A stretch of DNA of 64,000 bases. It comes from Paracidobacterium acidisoli. GTDB lineage: Bacteria; Acidobacteriota; Terriglobia; Terriglobales; Acidobacteriaceae. Below the pieces are notes generated by a model that was not told the DNA's origin, did not search any database, and saw only the letters and a program-made list of their open reading frames with translations. Positions within the stretch are counted from its first letter, which is position 1, and every line of letters starts with the position of its first letter. The position numbers and the translations under genes were made by a program. The stretch is from NCBI RefSeq assembly GCF_003428625.2, contig NZ_QVQT02000004.1, positions 310,001 through 374,000 on the forward strand, in the 5' to 3' direction. This document shows, in pieces, positions 8,791 to 18,700 of the stretch.

Positions 8791-9354
8791 TCAGTGCGGC
8801 ACCTGCCAGCCCGCCCCCGCCGTCGCCAGCACCGTCTCATCCGTCGCATCGCCTGAGACCTTCTTCGCCATCTCCGGAAACGCCGCCTTCACCGCATCAT
8901 CCTTCGCCCACACCGGAACCTCCATCATCCGGTAGTGATAGCTCGCCGTCGTCTCGATAAACCCGTCATGCGGTCCCGCCGGCGTAAAGCCGTCCACGCT
9001 CGTCACTACCCGATGTCCATAGCAGAAGCCCGGCGCAAACCGCTGCCCCGCCGGCGTCAGCGAATAGCGAAACACCTTCAGCGACCGCTCTTCCTCCACC
9101 GTCGTCATTCCGGCTTTGGTCATCGCGTCCATCTGCGCTTTCTCGGTCCTGGCTGCGCTGTCCGCCCCGGGCCCCAGGCTCACCTCGTGCGGAAACTGCA
9201 TTCCTGAAAACAGGCATTCTTTCCTGTCCTCGAAGTAAGTATTCAGCGCCTTCTGCAGCTTGTCATTGGTCGGCTTCGTATCCGGCTTGCATCCGGATAC
9301 CGCCGCCAGAAGCACCCCCGCCGCCAGCATCGTTACCAGTGAATGGCCTCTCAT
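8791..9354 (-). CDS. Putative lipoprotein of unknown function
   Basis: The product (187 residues) begins MRGHSLVTMLAAGVLLAAVSGC, a lipoprotein signal with lipobox AVSGC. The start at 9354 has a good ribosome-binding site (aaagggg, 5 nt upstream); the longer frame to 9402 lacks one. The mature part has several conserved-looking aromatic/His residues (ASYHYRMMEVPVW) and ends with GAGWQVPH. I do not recognise the family. Expected location: a membrane-anchored envelope protein. It stands alone, with accD starting 180 nt beyond its 5' end on the same strand. Confidence 0.8.
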   Translation of the reverse strand: MRGHSLVTMLAAGVLLAAVSGCKPDTKPTNDKLQKALNTYFEDRKECLFSGMQFPHEVSLGPGADSAARTEKAQMDAMTKAGMTTVEEERSLKVFRYSLTPAGQRFAPGFCYGHRVVTSVDGFTPAGPHDGFIETTASYHYRMMEVPVWAKDDAVKAAFPEMAKKVSGDATDETVLATAGAGWQVPH

Positions 9355-9532
9355 CGCGCCCCTTTCGTTCTCCGTGACGCTCCACTGTCCCGGTCTTTTC
9401 ACAGGGAGGTAGATGCGAAAAAGCCACCGTGCGCGCTGCCCCTGCAGGAACAGGATGCCCCGGTGGCCGTTCTCCAGTAAAAAAGATTAATCAGATAAGT
9501 GCAGACTCTTCAGAGCGCTGCCGGGCACCGGT

Positions 9533-10384
9533 TCATGCTGCCGGCAGCCGGTTCATAAAGTCCAGTGCGCGAATCAGCCACTCCTTCAGATTCTTCCGGT
9601 TCACCACTGCATCCAGAAACCCATGCTCCAGCAGAAACTCCGACCGCTGAAAGCCCGGCGGCAGCTTCTGCCGAATCGTCTGCTCGATCACCCGCGGCCC
9701 GGCAAATCCAATCAGCGCCCCCGGCTCCGCCACGTTCAGGTCGCCCAGCATCGCAAAGCTCGCCGTCACCCCGCCCGTCGTCGGATCGGTCAGCACCGAT
9801 ATATAAGGAACGGCCGCCTCATCCAGTCTGCCCAGCGCCGCCGAAACCTTCGCCAGCTGCATCAGGCTCACAATCCCTTCCATCATCCGGGCTCCGCCCG
9901 ACGCAGCCACAATAATCAGCGGCATCCGTCCGTCATGCGCCCGGTCCACCGCCCGCGCCAGCGTCTCTCCGGCCGCCGCGCCCATGCTGCCGCCGATAAA
10001 GCTGTACTCCATCGCGCTCACCACCACGCGATGCGGTCCCAGCATGCCCACGGCGTTCACGACAACGTCATTCAGACCGGTCTCCGCCTGGGCCTTCTTC
10101 AGCCTGTCTTTATAGGGCTTCAGGTCCACAAACTCCAGCGGATCGGTCGACATCAGCTCCAGGTCCGCCAGCTCGAATCCCGGCTCCAGCAGGCTCTCGA
10201 TCCGCTCCCGCGCGCCCAGCTTGAAGTGCCGTCCGCACTTCGGGCACACCTGCAGGTTCGCTTCCAGCTCCGCCTTCCAGATCACCTGGCCGCACGAGTC
10301 GCACTTGATCCACAGCCCTTCCGTGCGCACCCGGCCTTCGCCCGAGCCCTCGATATTGTTCTCTTCCCGCCTGAACCACGACAT
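9533..10384 (-). CDS. accD: Acetyl-CoA carboxylase, carboxyltransferase subunit beta
   Basis: Transfers the carboxyl group from carboxybiotin to acetyl-CoA, the first step of fatty acid synthesis, together with AccA (not in the window). The 283-residue product has the N-terminal zinc finger CDSCG...CPKCG (about 28-50). It also has the crotonase-like carboxyltransferase core with SFIGGSMGAAAGE, ASGGARMMEGIVSLMQ and PTTGGVTASFAMLGD. The start MSWFRREEN at 10384 is preceded by ggaaggatttcagg. An upstream in-frame ATG at 10441 would add 19 atypical residues. Length fits the family. Confidence 0.96.
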   Translation of the reverse strand: MSWFRREENNIEGSGEGRVRTEGLWIKCDSCGQVIWKAELEANLQVCPKCGRHFKLGARERIESLLEPGFELADLELMSTDPLEFVDLKPYKDRLKKAQAETGLNDVVVNAVGMLGPHRVVVSAMEYSFIGGSMGAAAGETLARAVDRAHDGRMPLIIVAASGGARMMEGIVSLMQLAKVSAALGRLDEAAVPYISVLTDPTTGGVTASFAMLGDLNVAEPGALIGFAGPRVIEQTIRQKLPPGFQRSEFLLEHGFLDAVVNRKNLKEWLIRALDFMNRLPAA

Positions 10385-10501
10385 CCTGAAATCCTTCCCG
10401 TAACCGCTGCCGGCGCATCCATTCCAGCCTGCATCCGGCAATCCGGATAAGAGCAGATACCGGAGCTTTTCCCGCTGCCCGTCTTACCGGTCGCATGGCT
10501 C

Positions 10502-10680
10502 TTAGTCGTTCGAGCCCTCACCCATCTCCGCCCGCTTCCTCAGCGGTCCGCTTTCAGCAGGCAGTCTTCCCGCTGACCGCTTCATCCCTGGCCGCTTCCT
10601 GGCTGACTGCTTCCTGGCAGATTGCTTCTCAGCGGACCGCTTTTTAGCTGCCTCTGTGATATGGGTGCCCAGCAAGGATT
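10502..10680 (-). other. Lys/Arg/Ser/Ala-rich open frame after rlmH, not a supported gene
   Basis: Downstream of the rlmH stop a different frame is open to a TAA at 10502-10504. It would encode a very basic repetitive stretch (AAKKRSAEKQSARKQSARKR...). The DNA contains imperfect tandem units of about 16-18 nt (ctgactgcttcctggc type). No start codon or ribosome-binding site is associated. It could be a decayed or frameshifted tail, or simple low-complexity DNA. Confidence 0.3.
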
Positions 10681-11087
10681 GTAAATGCCCGGTAGACCTG
10701 CTCGCACAGCACCACCCTGGCCAGCTCGTGCGCCAGCGTCATCGAACCCAGCGACAGCAGCGCCCCGGCCCGTTTCCGCGCCTCATCCGACCACCCGTTC
10801 GCCGGCCCCACGGCAAAGATCATCCGCTGCTGACCCTCATCGCGCTGCCGTCCCAGCCACTCCGCCAGCTGCTCCGACGACATCTGCCTCCCCCGCCCGT
10901 CCAGCAGCACCACTACCGGAGCCGTCCTTCCCCGCTGCCTCTCCATCGCCTCCAGAAAGGCCTCCTCCGACCGGTAGCCCGTTACCTCGACCTCGGCATA
11001 CGCCTCCATCCGCCCGGCATACATCTTCGCCAGCTCTTCAAAGGCGGGTCTGGCCCGCTCGCCGATGGCAGCAAGAACGACTTTCAT
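10644..11087 (-). CDS. rlmH: 23S rRNA (pseudouridine1915-N3)-methyltransferase RlmH
   Basis: A SPOUT-class methyltransferase that modifies pseudouridine 1915 of 23S rRNA using SAM. The 147-residue product begins MKVVLAAIGERARPAFEEL. It shows the family's C-terminal SAM-binding knot: VVLLDGRGRQMSSEQLA, IFAVGPANGWSDEARKRA and LSLGSMTLAHELARVVLCEQVYRAFTILAGHPYH. The start at 11087 was chosen because residues upstream do not match the family. A TACACT hexamer lies 7 nt before the ATG, so the transcript may be leaderless. Length is near the usual 155. Confidence 0.94.
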   Translation of the reverse strand: MKVVLAAIGERARPAFEELAKMYAGRMEAYAEVEVTGYRSEEAFLEAMERQRGRTAPVVVLLDGRGRQMSSEQLAEWLGRQRDEGQQRMIFAVGPANGWSDEARKRAGALLSLGSMTLAHELARVVLCEQVYRAFTILAGHPYHRGS

Positions 11088-11094
11088 CTCATCC

Positions 11095-11100
11095 AGTGTA
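11095..11100 (-). promoter_or_regulatory. Possible -10 element of rlmH
   Basis: TACACT on the minus strand, 7 nt before the rlmH ATG. The spacing places the transcription start at or next to the start codon. No good -35 element is seen. Confidence 0.35.
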
Positions 11101-11166
11101 GGAGAGCGAGCCTGCAGAAGAGAAAGTGCCGCCGCTTCCACGGCTCCCGTCCTGCTCATCCGCACG

Positions 11167-11198
11167 CAAAAAAAGAAGCCCGGCCGAAGCCGGACTTC
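11167..11198 (-). terminator. Rho-independent terminator of the 11236-14997 receptor gene
   Basis: On the minus strand gaagtccggc-ttcg-gccgggcttc forms a 10-bp stem (one G-U pair) with a UUCG-type tetraloop, followed by a run of seven T. It starts about 38 nt after the receptor stop. Confidence 0.85.
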
Positions 11199-11235
11199 TC
11201 ATAGTGTTTCTGTTTATTTCAGTCAATAGAAACGT

Positions 11236-14200
11236 CTAGAACTCCAGCCGGCCGGAAACCTGCAGAACACGTGCCGTTGTATTGAAGCTGAACGGCTCGG
11301 TAACGGTGCTGGAGATAATCCCGAAGCTGGGAGAAGTAATGTCCGTGGTCGGGTTGTCAAAGTTGGGGTGATTCAGGACATTGAAGGCATCTGCGCGAAA
11401 CTTCAGGTTCACTTTGTCCGAATAGAGGGGGAAGGTTTTGCCCAGCCCCATATCCATATTGAAGTACTGCGGACCGCGCAGGTTGTTGCGGCTGCCGATC
11501 TGGAAACCGATCGGACCGGTGTAATCGGAGAGAGACTTCGACACGTTTGCGAAAGCGTTCAGTGGCGCTCCGTGGCCGCCATTGGTGTGGATCTTCATAT
11601 CGGCGATTGGTCCGATAAGAATAGGAGGGGCGTTGTTGGAATATCCCGCCACAAACGCATTCGCTACAGCCGAGTAGGCAACGCCGCTGTGATAACTGGG
11701 AAGACCGCTCAGCTCCCAGCCGCCGATAAATTCATTAAGCCAGAAGGGGGCCGTTGCTGCAAAAGTACGTCCCCGTCCCACGGGAAGGTCATAGATGAAA
11801 TTGCCGCTGAGAATCTGAGTTTCATCAAAGTTGGAATTCGCACGGCATTCACGAGGCCGCAGTTCATCGCAGATGAATCCAGGACCGCCTGTGAATCCGG
11901 AGGCCGGTGAATTCGCGATCAGCGAAGTGTTGTCGATGGAGTGCGACCACGTGTAGTTAAGGTCGAACTGCAAGCCATGCCCGGCATTCTTGTGCAGCGT
12001 GGTAAGCAGGCCGTTATAAGAGGAGAATCCCTGATTGGTGTAGTAGGTATTTTCAGAGAACTGCGACGCCATACCTGCGTTGTCCGGCAGAACTCCAGCG
12101 CCCGCAAGAATTTCCATCGTGTCGGCGAAATCACCTCGCTGAACGTATGGTTCGACAGCATCTGCGACAAACTCGGTATTGTTTGAGTACCCAAGTGACT
12201 GTCCGACTCCAGCTGTCAGAACGTTTTCAAACCAGGGCTGAGGAGTGATAACCGCTCCCGAGCGAACCTGTCTTGTTAAATTGGCAAACGCGTTGGACAT
12301 CATCTGGCCTGAAGTATGATCCGGAAAATCGATCAGCTGCTCAGCGTCAACCTGAGCAAGCAGGCGCCTGCCCAGCCGGCCTACATACGTAACCTTCGCA
12401 ATAAAGCCCTCAGGGAACTCATGCTGCCAGCCAAAGTTGTACATGATCGAATAGGGAGTCTTGAGATGCTTGTCGACAGTGGAGCTGAATGCCTGGCCGT
12501 TCGCCAGACCATACGGAGTCGGATTTGCTATCGTCCCGTCGATAAAAGGAGCGAACGGCTTCGTGATGACCGGGGCAGACGGGGGTGGAGGCGGAGCAGC
12601 ACTGAAGCCGCCGAATCTCGGATCATCCAGCAGAGACTGCCGCGCATTGCCGACGATGCCGAACGGATTATTGTTCGACGCCTGGAAGAGATAGGAGTTC
12701 TGCTCCTCCTGATACAGCACTGAGTTAACTACGGTGTGGTCGTAGATAATGCCGCCGCCGCCGCTGAAGACAGACTTGCGGTCAAAGCTCGGGCTGTAGG
12801 CAAAGGCAAATCGAGGCGCGAAGTTTTTATTCACCGGATCGAAATAACCCGGAGCGTGGTTAGCCTTTCCGGCTAGCGAATAAGAAAGGATAGGAACCGC
12901 AGTGGGACCGGTTTGTCCGGCAGCGCTCTGAGCAATGCGGGCGGCAAAATAACTGGCAAAGTCCTGGCTGATCACGGACTCGAGACCGTGCTTTTCATAG
13001 GGCACGGTGTAATTCTGCCAGCGAAGGCCGTAAGACAAAGTAAGGGAAGGCGTTACCTTCCAGGTATCGCCAACATAGATTTCCGTCTCGTAGTAGCGGT
13101 AATCGGTGTGGGATCCGGTGCCCTGGGGCAATACGTTGCCATTGGCGTCATAGTTGAAGGTGCTGCCGACAGACGAATAGTGGCCAAGCATCAGCGTATA
13201 AGCTTCGTCAAAAAGAGAAGCTGCCAGCCCGCCATAATTTGGCCCTGTATCGATATCGGCAGGACGCAGCGAAGAATCCAGAGACGGTATGTGTCCGCCT
13301 ACGCCGATATTGGGGTTGTTATAGTCCTGAACCGCGGTGCTGTCCGGATTGAGATATTTGAAAGTGCCCCCGATAACGATGCTGTGGCGGCCTTTCTCCC
13401 AGTTGAAATCATCGCGAATCACCGGAACAGGAAAGGTCCGGTACTGCCCATTCGAGGAGGTGCCATAGGCAGGATCGAGAATAGTTCCTCCTGCTGCCGT
13501 GCTCCCGAAGGTGTAATTCGTGCTGCCGGTAGGCGAATAGGAAACCGGGAAGCTGTAGTTTTCAAAAGTCTCGCCGTAATAGAACTGGTTCACCTTATTG
13601 CTGCCGATGGACCAGTTATGTCCCACAACCCAGCTGTAACTCTTATCGAAAAACGGATAGGTTTGCGGATCGCCGGGAAACTGAACCGGAGTCTGCGTCG
13701 CCGTCTGCCTGGTAAACGTGGCACGTGCGAAGATCTTCATCGTGCTGTTCAGGTTGTAATCAAGCCGGCTGACATAGTCGTTTTCCTTTAAGGGAAAAGG
13801 CGCGTTAAAGCGGAAGCCTGCCGTGTTGATCTCGTCCGGGCATATAACCGCACTCAGCTGGTTTACCGTATCGCAGGCGCCGGAAAAATCGTTTGCGTGT
13901 GGATAGCGGCTGGACCAGAGTGCGTTCAGCGCCGGATTGAAACCGATCCCCTGGGGATCGTTCTGAGTTACCTGCTGCGGGCTCCAGGAGGAGAAACCGG
14001 GGTTCGTATCGGAAGAGTTGTTGACGTAGGCGATCTGTCCTGCCCGGAAAGAATCCAGCGGAACAACGCGCTCCGTCAGGTTCGTCAGTGTATCCCGCCG
14101 TCCGTTGTAATCGAAGAAAAAGAAGAGTCTGTTCTTCAGAAACGGACCGCCGATGTTACCGCCGAACTGATTGCGGATGAGCGGGGGACGCGGCACGCCG

Positions 14201-14997
14201 GCATTGTTGTTGAACCAGTCGTTGGCCTCAAGATCCGTGTCGCGGTGATACTCCACCAGCGAGCCATGAAAGTGATTGGTCCCGCTCCGGGTAACAAGCT
14301 CATATTGTGCGCCACCGCCCTCGCCGGCGCTGGAAAGCTGACCACCCGTAACACCGCGGAACTCCTGTACGGAATCCACCGGAGCGTTGGCAACAATTGT
14401 TCCAAACTGGCCTGTCGTATTATCGTTCACATCCAGACCGTCAAGAGTTACGTTGTCCTGATCTTCGCGCGCGCCGGTAACAGCGCCTCCCAGCGTGGTA
14501 CCGGGCTGCTGAGTAAACAGCGACGATGGGTTGCTGCGGTCCTGAACCGGCAGATCGTTCAGAAACTGGACCTGAAAGTTATTGCCGACCGTGGCGTCGG
14601 TAGTATCCAGGGTTACATCCTGGTTGCTGGCCGAGACTTCCACCGTCTGCTGTGCCGTTCCGGGATTCATCTGAGCATTCTGCGTGCGGGTAGCATCCAC
14701 ATTCAGATAAAGCCCGGAGATGACCGCCGCCGTGAACCCGTCATGCGTGAACTCGATTCGATAACCAGGTCCCGGCTGCACTTCATGCAGCGAATAAGAG
14801 CCCACGCCATTGCTCACTGCGGTATAAGAAACACCGGTCTGGGGATTGCTGAGAGTGACATGAACCCCTGGGATCACGGCACCCGTCTGATCTGTGACCA
14901 CTCCGGTGATCGAGGCAACAGCCTGGGCCTTCAGGATGGCAGGAACGGAAAAAACCAATAGCAGGACGAAGAGCCTGAACGCGAAGCGTTGGACCAC
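11236..14997 (-). CDS. TonB-dependent receptor, Oar-like, with carboxypeptidase-regulatory-like domain
   Basis: Outer-membrane beta-barrel of 1253 residues. A signal peptide (RLFVLLLVFSVPAILKAQA) is followed by a carboxypeptidase-regulatory-like Ig fold (SITGVVTDQTGAVIPGVHVTL) at about 28-115. A plug-like region comes next (FQVQFLNDLPVQDR; ITGxxxxQDNVTLDGLDVND-type segment), then a long barrel ending in an aromatic residue (VSGRLEF). Acidobacteria carry many such receptors, usually linked to glycan or oligopeptide uptake; the substrate cannot be told. Start at 14997 with aaaggagatt upstream. It is divergent from a second receptor of the same family. Confidence 0.9.
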   Translation of the reverse strand: MVQRFAFRLFVLLLVFSVPAILKAQAVASITGVVTDQTGAVIPGVHVTLSNPQTGVSYTAVSNGVGSYSLHEVQPGPGYRIEFTHDGFTAAVISGLYLNVDATRTQNAQMNPGTAQQTVEVSASNQDVTLDTTDATVGNNFQVQFLNDLPVQDRSNPSSLFTQQPGTTLGGAVTGAREDQDNVTLDGLDVNDNTTGQFGTIVANAPVDSVQEFRGVTGGQLSSAGEGGGAQYELVTRSGTNHFHGSLVEYHRDTDLEANDWFNNNAGVPRPPLIRNQFGGNIGGPFLKNRLFFFFDYNGRRDTLTNLTERVVPLDSFRAGQIAYVNNSSDTNPGFSSWSPQQVTQNDPQGIGFNPALNALWSSRYPHANDFSGACDTVNQLSAVICPDEINTAGFRFNAPFPLKENDYVSRLDYNLNSTMKIFARATFTRQTATQTPVQFPGDPQTYPFFDKSYSWVVGHNWSIGSNKVNQFYYGETFENYSFPVSYSPTGSTNYTFGSTAAGGTILDPAYGTSSNGQYRTFPVPVIRDDFNWEKGRHSIVIGGTFKYLNPDSTAVQDYNNPNIGVGGHIPSLDSSLRPADIDTGPNYGGLAASLFDEAYTLMLGHYSSVGSTFNYDANGNVLPQGTGSHTDYRYYETEIYVGDTWKVTPSLTLSYGLRWQNYTVPYEKHGLESVISQDFASYFAARIAQSAAGQTGPTAVPILSYSLAGKANHAPGYFDPVNKNFAPRFAFAYSPSFDRKSVFSGGGGIIYDHTVVNSVLYQEEQNSYLFQASNNNPFGIVGNARQSLLDDPRFGGFSAAPPPPPSAPVITKPFAPFIDGTIANPTPYGLANGQAFSSTVDKHLKTPYSIMYNFGWQHEFPEGFIAKVTYVGRLGRRLLAQVDAEQLIDFPDHTSGQMMSNAFANLTRQVRSGAVITPQPWFENVLTAGVGQSLGYSNNTEFVADAVEPYVQRGDFADTMEILAGAGVLPDNAGMASQFSENTYYTNQGFSSYNGLLTTLHKNAGHGLQFDLNYTWSHSIDNTSLIANSPASGFTGGPGFICDELRPRECRANSNFDETQILSGNFIYDLPVGRGRTFAATAPFWLNEFIGGWELSGLPSYHSGVAYSAVANAFVAGYSNNAPPILIGPIADMKIHTNGGHGAPLNAFANVSKSLSDYTGPIGFQIGSRNNLRGPQYFNMDMGLGKTFPLYSDKVNLKFRADAFNVLNHPNFDNPTTDITSPSFGIISSTVTEPFSFNTTARVLQVSGRLEF

Positions 14998-15741
14998 TTG
15001 TCAATCTCCTTTTATAACTATTTAGGCTAAGCTAAATGCCAGCAATTTAATTGCCAACAGTAATAGCTTTTGGAATCAATAAATTACCCGTGCCGGAATC
15101 GAGAAAAATCATATAAGTCCGGAGAGCCGATCTATGACAAATAGAAGAATCAAAAACCTATACGGCTCTGAATCGGGACATCGCAGCCAGGAATCGAGCC
15201 GGGTCTTTCTGCAGGCCTGAAAATCCGCATCTCCGGAATGCCATCCATCGGCTCGAACCAGCTCTAAAAGTCCCGTTGTTTCCTGATCTCCCGCGAACCA
15301 CGGCAAAAACCCTCAACGGACGGCCGCCTGAATTCCGCATTTCATAGGTACGCTTCGCGGATCTTCCAAAACTGGAATATAGAACAGCATTCCAGGACAA
15401 CTCGCCGGACCACTCCCCTGCAGACTCCGCGAAATGTCATCGTATGTCAACAATAAAATGTTGCATTTCAATCAGATAAAAGCTGCCGCCTGACCTCCGG
15501 ACGTACCCTCACCCCGAACATCCCGCCCTTCTCGAATCAGCATTTTATGGTCATTCGATTGCATGTTAGTTAATAGCTGAAAGTAAATCTATTCACCGGA
15601 TGCTGATCAGCGGCCGTATTCCCGGATATCCCTCCCGCTCCACCGCGCCAGGCATATCGGCTACCCCTCGAAGCGGCCCGAAATCGCCGTTCTGCGCGGA
15701 GTGAAGACCCTCATTGCAGAGCCCTTTTCACAGGAGGAGCA
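14998..15741. other. 744-nt divergent intergenic region between two receptor genes
   Basis: Relatively AT-rich (for example 15010-15110 and 15430-15600). It must contain the promoters of both receptors. Only short frames are present and none has a convincing ribosome-binding site. None of the repeat families A-D is seen. I found no RNA gene or clear operator. Confidence 0.5.
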
Positions 15742-18700
15742 ATGAATCAGAAGCGCAGCATTTTGCCGGTGGTCACAGCCCTGGCTTTTCTGTTGACTGC
15801 ATCGACTCACTTCGCAAAAGCGCAAAATCTCTACGCCGCCATCCACGGCACGGTCACCGACACCAGCGGCGCGGTCATTCCCAACGCCACCGTGACTGTG
15901 GTCAATACCAGCACCGGCATCACTACCGCAAAGCAGACCAACAGCGAGGGGTATTACATCTTCCCGCAGCTGCAGTCCGGCGGCCCTTATACGGTGACGA
16001 TCTCCTCCCAGGCCTTTCAGAACTTCGTCTCCTCCGGCCTCAATCTCGACGTCAATGACAATCGCGACATCGACGCGAAGCTGCTTCCCGGCAGCACCTC
16101 GCAGACCGTTCAGGTCAACGCGACCGCCCTCCAGGTCGAAACCTCAGACACGCAGCTCAAACAGGTGGTCACCGCGTCGCAGCTCGAGCAGATCCCCATG
16201 GAGGGCCGCGACCCCGCCGGCCTGCAGAAGCTTGAGCCCGGCGTCGTCGAATCCTCCGACCGTCTGGGAAACTTCTCGAGCAACGGCAGTCAGACCCCGC
16301 AGAACGCCTATCTGGTCAACGGCATTGATATCACCGACGTCTCGCTGAACCAGGAGGGGCTGCAGGTCAACCCCGACGCCCTCCAGGAAGAAGACATCGT
16401 CACCAGCACCATCAATCCGGAATCCTCCCGCAACTCCGGCGCCATCATCAATCAGGTCGTCAAGCCCGGCAGCAACCGCTTCCACGGCAGCGGGTTCGAG
16501 TTCTATCGCGACACCTTCCTCAACAACGGCAACTACTTCTCTCAGATCCGCCCCGACTTTCACCAGAACCTCTACGGCGGCACCCTCGGCGGCCCGCTCC
16601 TCCGCAACAAGCTCTTCTTCTTTACCGCCTATCAGGGCCTGCGCAATCGTACCGGCGAAACCCAGGTTCCGCAGACCATGAGCTCCGATCAGCTCGCCGG
16701 CATGTTTTCCGGCAATCTGAACTACAGCGTCGGAGGCAACGACAACACCCCCTACACGGCCTCGAATGGGCAGCACTTCAACGACGGACTGGCCAATAAT
16801 CCCCTGCCCTTCCCGGTTACCGGACCGATGGGCACCTGCGCGCCTCCTGAGACCTGGGCAGAATGCTTCAACGGTCCCGGCAGCTCCGGCACCGCGGTCA
16901 ATATCGCGTCCGGCCAGTGGAACTCCCTCGCTGCAAAGATCGTGCAGCAGTATGTCCCCGGGTCGAACTTCCAGTCGGGCGGAAACTCCTACTACGACTT
17001 CAACGCCGCCAACACTCTGGCGCAGGATCAGGGCATCGCCCGCATCGATTACACGCCCACCTCGCGCGACACAATCTGGACTTCCACCATCTTCCAGTCC
17101 AGCCCCGGCACAAACGCGCTGCCCTTCGGCGGCAGCAGCTTCCCCGGCTTCACCATGGTCGCGGCCGACCACTACAAGCTCTTCAATGCCTCCTGGACGC
17201 ACACCTTCGGTGCCGATATGCTCAACGAGCTGCGCGCCGGCTACTACCGCAACAACTATCCCTCCGTCATTCCGCAGACGGTCACGCAGCCCGGCTCCTA
17301 TGGCTTCAGCATCAGTCCGCAGCTGGCCCAGGCGAGCCTTCCCTACATGTCCATCGGCGCCTACTTCAACCTTGGATTCAGCTACGAAGGCCCCCAGCCC
17401 CGCGTCGACACCAGCCTGACCTATTCCGACAACTTCAGCTGGATCATCGGCAACCACTCGCTCAAATTCGGTGGCTCCTTCGAGCAGTTCCGCGTCCGCA
17501 ACCCCTTCGCCTATCTCAACAACGGCTCTTACTCCTATAACGGCTCCGGCCAGTACAGCTCCGGCGACCCCATGATCGACTTCGTGATGGGCATCCCCGA
17601 CAGCTACGCGCAGACCAGCGACGGCTTTATCAACGCCGTCTCTTCTGAGCGCTACGTTTACCTCCAGGACAACTGGAAGGTCAGCCCCACCTTTACCGTC
17701 AACCTCGGCATCGCCTGGGACGCCGAACAGCCCACGCAGAACGCGCAGTTCGGCGGCCTCGGCATCAACTGCTGGGCGAACACCAGCGTCACCTCGAAGA
17801 TCTTCCCCGGTGGCCCTCCAGGACTCTTCTTCCCCGGCGATCCCGGCTGCAACGCCGCCGGTTCACCCACCACGAACTACAAACACTTCGGTCCGCGCGT
17901 CGGCTTCGCCTGGTCGCCGGAGTCCGGCCCCGCGCGGCTCATCGGCACTCCCGGCTCGCATGAGTTCTCCGTGCGCGGCGGCTTCGGCATCTACTACAAC
18001 CGCGATCAGGAAGAGCAGTCTCTCCAGAACCTCGAAGATCCGCCGTTCTTCTATTACTCCCGCGGCGCCGGCGACGTCGGCGGCAGCCCGGCGTTTATCA
18101 ATCCCTTCCAGGATGTCAGCGGCAACACTTCACTTTCTGAGGCCAATCCCTTCCCCTTCACCGTCCCCACCGCCGGCGCCATGATCGACTGGACGCAGTA
18201 CAACCAGCTTGCCCTCGCCACCTTCGACAAACACTACGACGCCCCCTACATCTACAACTTCAACCTGAACGTGCAGCGCTCGCTGCCCGCCAACATGGTC
18301 ATGCAGATCGGTTATGTCGGTTCCCTCGGCCGTCGTCTGCCCAGCTGGTATGAGGGCGATCCCATCACCCCCGCCGGCCATGCAGCCTGTGCCGCTGGAG
18401 CTACGGTGCCTGGGTTTCCAGCGTCTGACACCTGCAACGGAAACCTCCGGACGGCGATTCACACCTACTTCCCGCAGTTCGCGGCCCAGCCCGCCATCGT
18501 GCCCGGCTCGCAGAGCCAGCTTCCCAACGGCCTGCCCTGGTACACCAGCATCGCCGCGCAGAACACCGAGGGCAGCTCCAGCTACCACTCCTTCCAGGCA
18601 AGCCTCATCAAGGCGCCCACGCATGGACTGCAGTTCACCCTCGCCTACACCTACTCCCACGCCCTCGACGACGGCTCAGGATACGAAAGCGTCACCGGCG

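Noticed and set aside
10442-10500. N-terminal extension of accD to 10441
   Set aside because: The added residues do not fit the family and the site ggaagg precedes the ATG at 10384.
13897-14961. 354-codon plus-strand frame opposite the first receptor gene
   Set aside because: Antisense shadow; the minus-strand frame shows signal peptide, domains and terminator.
16144-17457. 437-codon antisense frame over the second receptor gene
   Set aside because: Low-complexity Val/Gly/Ala/Glu sequence, no ribosome-binding site and full overlap with a well-supported gene.
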